Shown here one piece after another: positions 23,405 to 27,854 of a stretch of 27,854 bases of DNA. Every line of letters begins with the position of its first letter. Positions within the stretch are counted from its first letter, which is position 1. The stretch comes from Bacillota bacterium (GTDB taxonomy: Bacteria; Bacillota; Clostridia; Lachnospirales; Lachnospiraceae): assembly GCA_023420935.1 (NCBI GenBank), contig JAEZUR010000191.1:1-27854 (forward strand), read 5' to 3'. A model generated the notes under the pieces. It searched no databases. It saw only the letters and a list, made by a program, of their open reading frames with translations, and was not told where the DNA came from. The position numbers were made by a program, and so were the translations under genes.

Positions 23405-24256
23405 CTATAAGTACATTGTATAATCTTCATCGTCATCGCCATATAAGCCATTTTCATAACCCTTGGTCCAGTCGATATTATTACTTCTTTTTTGTTTTTG
23501 CTGAGGTTTTGCCGCTTTTTCAACCTTACGACTACTTTCCTCTTTCTTTTTCTGTACGATCTTCTTTTCTTTTTCTAATCTCTTGATTGTCTCAAACTTA
23601 TCTGGTTGTTGCTCTCTTTCTTTAGATGGTGCACTGACCTTTCGGTCATCTCGCATTCTATTGCCGCCTTTACCAAATTTCGCATCTTCATCACCGTCTT
23701 TATTATAACCGCCACTCTTAAAATCTCTACCTTTATAACCGCCATTATTGCCAGCATATCTATTACCGTCAGGTCTTCCTTCTCTATTAAAAGGTCTATT
23801 CTCTCTACCTTCTTTATTAAACGGTCTGTTCTCTCTGCCTTCTTTGTTGTAAGGTCTATTTTCTCTACCTTCTCTGTTATAAGGCCTATTTTCTCTACCT
23901 TCTTTGTTATAAGGTCTGTTCTCTCTACCTTCTCGGTTATATGGTCTATTCTCTTGACCTTCTCTGTTATAAGGTCTGTTCTCTTGACCTTCTCTGTTAT
24001 AAGGTCTGTTCTCTTGGCCTTCGCGATTATATGGTCTATTCTCTTGACCTTCTCTGTTATAAGGTCTGTTCACATGTCCCTCTCTATTATAAGGTCTATT
24101 TTCTGAACCTTCCTTATTGTAGGGTCTGCTACCATCACGGTTTCCTTTGTTATAAGGCTTTGCGTCTCTACCGTCTCTAGAACGATAATCATTTTGTCTG
24201 GCCTCTCTGCCACGGTTGTCGCTGAATCTGCTATCATTAGCATTGGTTGTAGCCAC
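23405..24256 (-). CDS. Low-complexity, arginine/asparagine-rich decapeptide-repeat protein
   Basis: This disordered protein of about 283 residues has no recognisable fold. After a polar N-terminus come about 12 tandem copies of a decapeptide with consensus ENRPYNREGR, then a Gly/Arg/Lys-rich stretch, a charged helix (about residues 215-255, RLEKEKKIVQKKKEESSRK), and an acidic C-terminus ending DDEDYTMYL. Such RG/NR/Y-rich tails occur on bacterial DEAD-box RNA helicases and RNA-binding proteins, which suggests RNA binding or condensate formation, but no helicase domain is attached here. An ATG at 24280 lacks a ribosome site, whereas GAGGAG stands 9 nt before the GTG at 24256, so 24256 is preferred. 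A promoter lies at 24323-24350. Confidence 0.8.
   Translation of the reverse strand: MATTNANDSRFSDNRGREARQNDYRSRDGRDAKPYNKGNRDGSRPYNKEGSENRPYNREGHVNRPYNREGQENRPYNREGQENRPYNREGQENRPYNREGQENRPYNREGRENRPYNKEGRENRPYNREGRENRPYNKEGRENRPFNKEGRENRPFNREGRPDGNRYAGNNGGYKGRDFKSGGYNKDGDEDAKFGKGGNRMRDDRKVSAPSKEREQQPDKFETIKRLEKEKKIVQKKKEESSRKVEKAAKPQQKQKRSNNIDWTKGYENGLYGDDDEDYTMYL
23774..24130 (-). repeat. 30-bp in-frame tandem repeat (about 12 units)
   Basis: A 30-bp period is visible across the coding strand, encoding the decapeptide units. Copies differ mainly at the R/K, Q/R/H and Y/F positions and at silent sites. Blocks with Q at position 10 (23944-24065 region) and with R (23774-23943) suggest two separate expansions. 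Confidence 0.9.
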
Positions 24257-24322
24257 TGAATGTTTCTCCTCTCTCACCATTTAAATTTAATAAGTTTTGA
24301 CTGTTTATCAATCACTTCCTTT

Positions 24323-24350
24323 ATTTTATTCTATTTTACAATAAAGTCAA
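24323..24350 (-). promoter_or_regulatory. Predicted promoter of the decapeptide-repeat gene
   Basis: On the minus strand TTGACT (24345-24350) and TAAAAT (24323-24328) are 16 bp apart, about 65 nt upstream of the GTG start. Confidence 0.6.
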
Positions 24351-24400
24351 CATTTTTTTCAATAAATTTATTGATTTTACTGATTATCCTTGCATTTTTA

Positions 24401-24429
24401 TTGTCAATCTGTTACATTCATAATGTAAT
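24401..24429 (+). promoter_or_regulatory. Promoter of the DUF1292 gene with overlapping dyad
   Basis: TTGTCA (24401-24406) and TGTAAT (24424-24429) are 17 bp apart. A perfect 7-3-7 dyad, TTACATT-CAT-AATGTAA (24412-24428), covers the spacer and -10, which is the position of a repressor operator. Confidence 0.6.
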
Positions 24430-24459
24430 AAGAAGAATTTAAAAAAGTGAGGTAAAAAA

Positions 24460-24810
24460 ATGGGCAAACATGAACATGATGAAGATTGTGGATGCGGCTG
24501 CGGCTGTGACGGACATGATGAACAAATGACCGTAACATTAACACTCGATGATGGTAGCGAACTTGAATGCGTAGTGTTAACTATTTTCCCAGTTGGAGAG
24601 AATAAATATATTGCATTACTTCCAATGTCAGATGGAGAAACAGAAGAAGATGGAGAAGTATTCTTATATCGCTTCAATCAGTTAGAAAATGAAGAAATTG
24701 AGCTTCTTAACATTGAAGATGATGATGAATATGAAGCAGTAGCGGATGCTTTTGATGAATTATTGGACGATGAAGATTTTGACGAAATGTTCGAAGAAGA
24801 AGAGGAATAA
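24460..24810 (+). CDS. DUF1292 family protein with His/Cys-rich N-terminus
   Basis: This 116-residue small acidic protein belongs to DUF1292 (the YrzB family in Firmicutes), whose role is not established. The DUF1292 core is seen as MTVTLTLDDGSELECVVLTIF, ENKYIALLP and EVFLYRF. It is preceded by a 22-residue HEHDEDCGCGCGCDGHDE segment with three His and four Cys that looks metal-binding. The C-terminus is extremely acidic (FDELLDDEDFDEMFEEEEE). The ribosome site GTGAGG is 7 nt before the ATG. It is transcribed alone, between its own promoter and a terminator at 24861-24905. In other Firmicutes, DUF1292 genes often lie near ruvX/alaS; here that context is absent. Confidence 0.85.
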   Translation: MGKHEHDEDCGCGCGCDGHDEQMTVTLTLDDGSELECVVLTIFPVGENKYIALLPMSDGETEEDGEVFLYRFNQLENEEIELLNIEDDDEYEAVADAFDELLDDEDFDEMFEEEEE

Positions 24811-24860
24811 TCGCGCAAACCAGTGTATACTACACAAAGCGAGCGGATATAGGATTATAA

Positions 24861-24905
24861 AAATGGGAAGAACAAGTGCCTTAACTTGCTCTTCCCATTT
24901 TTATA
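24861..24905. terminator. Bidirectional terminator between DUF1292 and uvrD-like genes
   Basis: AAATGGGAAGA-ACAAGT (24861-24877) pairs with ACTTG-C-TCTTCCCATTT (24884-24900), with one small bulge. T-rich tails follow on both strands. The right arm touches the last codon of the convergent helicase gene. Confidence 0.8.
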
Positions 24906-26763
24906 TTTCTTTCTCACCAATCAATTCTCTCAAGAACCTAGACATCTCCAATTCTTTATTATACCGTTCTTTCACATAATAAATATGCAAAAAATCTTTT
25001 GCCCTTGTCATTGCCACGTAGAACATACGTCGTTCTTCTTCCATATCAGCAGGTATAATTGCTTTTCTATGGGGTGTAATGCCCTCATTGGCATCAATAA
25101 TAAATACAACCCGATACTCTAACCCTTTTGCACTATGCATGGTGGCCATAGTGATACTATCCTCTTGGGTATCCTTCCTCATCTTTGCCTGTTTTCGCAA
25201 TTCTTCTCCATATTCTTCAATATGAGTAAACCATTCCTCAAATGTTTTAAATGGCTTCGCAGCTTCTTGTATTTCATCCAAGGTATCCATTAATTCTTCA
25301 GGTTTTATTCTTCTAAAAGCTGCATACTCTGTTAAGTACTCCTCATATGCAATTCCTTTACGAATATAATTTATTGCAGCGTATGGATTCATCTTGGCTA
25401 GCACTTTAATGTCATATTCCAAACGATCAATTCGTTCCATCATCCAATTTTTATCGTCATAATAGGTTCGAAGCCTCTCAAAATCTACGAATGGTGTATC
25501 AAAAATCTCTCGACTCAGATAACGTTTCGGACGGTTGGCAATCTGTAGAAACAATGCCCGTTCTCTACTGCCAAGAGCAATCTTTATATAGGCAATTATA
25601 TTTTTCGCAATCCAATGTTCATAAATATTAGGAATTTGATCCTTTATGCGAAATGGTATATTAAACTCCATCAATTTTTCTAATAATGCTCTTGGCTGGG
25701 TATTGGTTCGAAATAAGATTGCCATCTCCGAAAATGAAATCCCCATTTCTTTGTATCGCAGTATCTCTTCTACAACTTTAGAATTTTCCAAACGTAGCTC
25801 TGGAAAATTAGCAATGCGAATGGCTTCCCCATCTTCATTGGTTGTTGTAATCTGCTTGGCAAATCTTTTTTTATTGTGCTGAACCACTTTAGCTGCACCC
25901 TTTACAATATTTCCAGAGCATCGATAGTTCATATCCAGAATTGTTTTCTGTACATTTGGAAAATCTTTTTCAAAATGAAGCATAATCTCTGGCTTAGCTC
26001 CTCGAAATCGATAGATAGATTGATCATCGTCACCAACTACAAATAGATTCTTATGCTTTTCAGAAAGAAGCTTAATTACTTCATATTGAACCTTATTAAT
26101 ATCTTGAAATTCATCAATTAGAATATATTCATACTGCTTCTGCCAGATTTTACGAATATCTTTCCGTGCTTTTAAAAGTTCATAACAATATACTAACATA
26201 TCGTCAAAATCTATTAAATTTTGTTTCTGAAGTTTGTCATGATACATTTGATATATTTGTTTAAATATTTCTTCCGAACAATGTATGGAATAATAATGAT
26301 CCAGGTTGATCATTTCTCCCTTAACTAAACTTATCTCACTTTCAATATCACTGATAAACTCATTTTCATCTTCTATTTCTATATCAATCTTATCAAGAAT
26401 TTCACGGAATATCTGTTTTCTTTGGTCATCACGTATGATATTGTTCACATTATAATGATATGCGTGCTTTAAAATGGTAAAAAAGACTGCATGAAAGGTT
26501 CCAAACTGTACGGGAGCATATGCCCCTTTCATCATCTTCTGAAAGCGTTCTTTCATTTCTGATGCGGCAGCTTTGGTAAAGGTAATCACCAAAATCTTGT
26601 GTGGTTCAATCCCCTCCTGTTCAATCAGCCTTTTTGTCCGCTCGGTAATTACCAATGTTTTACCAGAGCCAGGACCCGCTAATACTAGCATAGGTCCCTT
26701 TTTATGAGCTATCGCCTGCTGTTGTGCACGGTTAAACTTCATTCTATATTTCACTTGCTCCAA
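24901..26763 (-). CDS. UvrD/PcrA/Rep-family superfamily 1 DNA helicase
   Basis: This 620-residue ATP-dependent 3'-5' DNA helicase is somewhat shorter than typical PcrA (about 720). Motifs in order are FNRAQQQAI (Q motif), GPGSGKT (30-36), VITFTKAAASEMKERF (Ia), YILIDEFQDIN (II), GDDDQSIYRFRGA (III), LDMNYRCS (IV), TMHSAKGLEYRVVFI (V) and ERRMFYVAMTRAKD (VI). The missing length is mainly C-terminal, so it is a compact UvrD-like helicase rather than the main PcrA, probably for repair or recombination. The start is uncertain: TTG at 26763 has no clear ribosome site, and ATG 26742 (MKFNRAQQQ) begins exactly at the conserved core. It lies 12 nt after gltX on the same strand. Confidence 0.9.
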   Translation of the reverse strand: MEQVKYRMKFNRAQQQAIAHKKGPMLVLAGPGSGKTLVITERTKRLIEQEGIEPHKILVITFTKAAASEMKERFQKMMKGAYAPVQFGTFHAVFFTILKHAYHYNVNNIIRDDQRKQIFREILDKIDIEIEDENEFISDIESEISLVKGEMINLDHYYSIHCSEEIFKQIYQMYHDKLQKQNLIDFDDMLVYCYELLKARKDIRKIWQKQYEYILIDEFQDINKVQYEVIKLLSEKHKNLFVVGDDDQSIYRFRGAKPEIMLHFEKDFPNVQKTILDMNYRCSGNIVKGAAKVVQHNKKRFAKQITTTNEDGEAIRIANFPELRLENSKVVEEILRYKEMGISFSEMAILFRTNTQPRALLEKLMEFNIPFRIKDQIPNIYEHWIAKNIIAYIKIALGSRERALFLQIANRPKRYLSREIFDTPFVDFERLRTYYDDKNWMMERIDRLEYDIKVLAKMNPYAAINYIRKGIAYEEYLTEYAAFRRIKPEELMDTLDEIQEAAKPFKTFEEWFTHIEEYGEELRKQAKMRKDTQEDSITMATMHSAKGLEYRVVFIIDANEGITPHRKAIIPADMEEERRMFYVAMTRAKDFLHIYYVKERYNKELEMSRFLRELIGEKEI

Positions 26764-26775
26764 TCTATTTTTACA

Positions 26776-27854
26776 TTATGCCTGTACTGTGTTGCTAAGC
26801 TTGTCTATCGCAGCTTTTAATCGTTTCACAGACTCTTCTTTCCCTAGTATCTCCATAATTTCAGTTGCTCCACCAGGAGTTGATTGTTTACCAGAAACAG
26901 CTGTACGGATTGGCCACATAGCATATCCATTTTTACAACCTTTCTTCTCCACATAATTGGTTAGTGTAGTATAAAGAGCATCATTACTATAATCCTCTTG
27001 GGCTTCAAATAGAGGAAGAACCTCTTTTAATACCTCTAATGATGTTACCTCATTGGTCTTCATTTTCTTATGCGTATACATTGCTGTATCGTACTCTGGT
27101 ACTTCTTCAAAGAAATCAATGTGATCAACGATATCTGTAAATACTTCGATTCTTGTCTTAATTAAAGTAGCAATCTTCTTTATATCTAAATCTTTTTTAA
27201 TTACTTCTTTGATATATGGTTCTGCTTTTTCATAGAAAATATCAAAGTCCATAGCTTTTAAATATTCTCCATTCATCCATTTTAATTTAACCATATCAAA
27301 TACTGCTGGGGCTTTATTAATACGGTGATAATCAAACTCTTTACATAACTCCTCTAGGGTAAAGATTTCTCTATCCTCAGATGGACTCCAACCTAGTAAA
27401 GATACAAAGTTTACAATCGCTTCTGTCACAAATCCTTGCTCCAATAAATCCTCATAGGAAGAGTGCCCACTTCTCTTACTTAATTTCTTGTGCTCCTCAT
27501 TGGTGATAATCGGACAGTGTACATAAACAGGAACTTCCCAGCCGAACGCTTCATATAAACGGTTATACTTTGGAGAAGAGGATAGATATTCATTTCCTCT
27601 TACTACATGAGAAATCTCCATCAGATGGTCATCAATTACATTGGCAAAATTATAGGTTGGATAACCATCTGATTTAATCAGAATCATATCATCCAATTCT
27701 GCATTATCTACAGTGATATCTCCAAAAATAACATCGTGGAATGTTGTAGATCCTTCTAATGGATTATTCTGTCTAATTACATAAGGCATTCCAGCAGCTA
27801 AATTCGCTTCTACTTCTTCCTTAGAAAGAGAAAGACAATGCTTATCATAACTTA
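26776..27854 (-). CDS. gltX: Glutamate-tRNA ligase, C-terminal part (truncated by window edge)
   Basis: This class I aminoacyl-tRNA synthetase charges tRNA-Glu. About 359 C-terminal residues are visible; the HIGH motif lies beyond the window. The frame is open to the edge, reading SYDKHCLSLSKEEVEANLAAGMPYVIRQ upstream of the first internal Met. Landmarks are DDMILIKSDGYPTYNFANVIDDHLMEISHVVRGNEYLSS, the catalytic KLSKR, FLxLLGW-like VNFVSLLGWSP, and a C-terminal anticodon-binding helical domain ending with RTAVSGKQSTPGGATEIMEILGKEESVKRL. The helicase gene follows after 12 nt. Confidence 0.94.
   Translation of the reverse strand, partial: SYDKHCLSLSKEEVEANLAAGMPYVIRQNNPLEGSTTFHDVIFGDITVDNAELDDMILIKSDGYPTYNFANVIDDHLMEISHVVRGNEYLSSSPKYNRLYEAFGWEVPVYVHCPIITNEEHKKLSKRSGHSSYEDLLEQGFVTEAIVNFVSLLGWSPSEDREIFTLEELCKEFDYHRINKAPAVFDMVKLKWMNGEYLKAMDFDIFYEKAEPYIKEVIKKDLDIKKIATLIKTRIEVFTDIVDHIDFFEEVPEYDTAMYTHKKMKTNEVTSLEVLKEVLPLFEAQEDYSNDALYTTLTNYVEKKGCKNGYAMWPIRTAVSGKQSTPGGATEIMEILGKEESVKRLKAAIDKLSNTVQA

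Noticed and set aside
23774..24130. 30-bp periodic repeats, considered as a CRISPR array
   Set aside because: The units are directly abutting with no unique spacers and encode an in-frame decapeptide; it is a coding tandem repeat.
23606..24180. Long open frames antisense to the decapeptide-repeat gene
   Set aside because: They exist only because the 30-bp repeat lacks stops in several frames; composition is repetitive Ile/Ser/Phe or Tyr/Cys/Leu, with no ribosome site.

Overview
The window is low-GC Firmicute DNA. Small intergenic gaps, strong AGGAGG-type ribosome sites, several TTG/GTG starts and the gene families present (DUF1292 protein, cytidylate-kinase-like gene behind a liv operon, TIM-barrel 'hydrolase', second ClpX-like ATPase) suggest a Lachnospiraceae (Clostridium cluster XIVa) chromosome. 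That placement is inference from gene content, not a search. Most of it is ordinary chromosomal sequence; the unusual part is an unrecognised structured repeat, one copy of which carries a group II intron.

Layout. 1-1926 (-): a truncated hisC and a class I/II aminotransferase. 2179-3416 (-): a small lipoprotein and a hypothetical protein with its own promoter. 3618-5750: a palindromic, RNA-like repeat (copy 1) split by a ~1.87 kb group IIC intron whose maturase is broken by a single in-frame ochre codon. 5755-11126 (-): a complete branched-chain amino acid ABC transporter operon livK-livH-livM-livG-livF plus a cytidylate-kinase-like gene. It has a consensus promoter, a terminator-like hairpin starting at the predicted +1, and an internal terminator after livK. 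11349-12218 (-): a zinc-ribbon mini-protein and a TIM-barrel protein. 12514-14022 (+): a DHH phosphoesterase whose end overlaps that of a convergent, divergent clpX-like gene (14009-15412, -). 15736-15986: copy 2 of the repeat, intron-free. 16009-17514 (-): an HtrA-type membrane serine protease. 17754-20225 (+): a polyprenyl glycosylphosphotransferase and an LCP-family protein, a pair for cell-surface glycopolymer synthesis and attachment. 20322-23337 (-): a HAD phosphatase and a nuclease-helicase fusion of the XPD/DinG type. 23405-24256 (-): a low-complexity protein with about 12 tandem decapeptides. 24460-24810 (+): a DUF1292 protein with a His/Cys-rich N-terminus. 24901-27854 (-): a UvrD/PcrA-like helicase and a truncated gltX.

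The best candidate for something undescribed is the repeat pair at 3618-5750 and 15736-15986. Stripped of the intron, both copies are about 250-260 nt and have the same nested-stem layout. They share an exact 13-nt internal motif and an ungapped 42-column internal segment with about 60% identity. Their stems differ in sequence but remain paired, which is visible covariation. Both lie in the same orientation just after the stop codon of a minus-strand gene, so they look like a mobile 3'-UTR/terminator RNA or a MITE-like element. The IIC intron sits exactly beside the apical hairpin of copy 1, the kind of target this intron class prefers.
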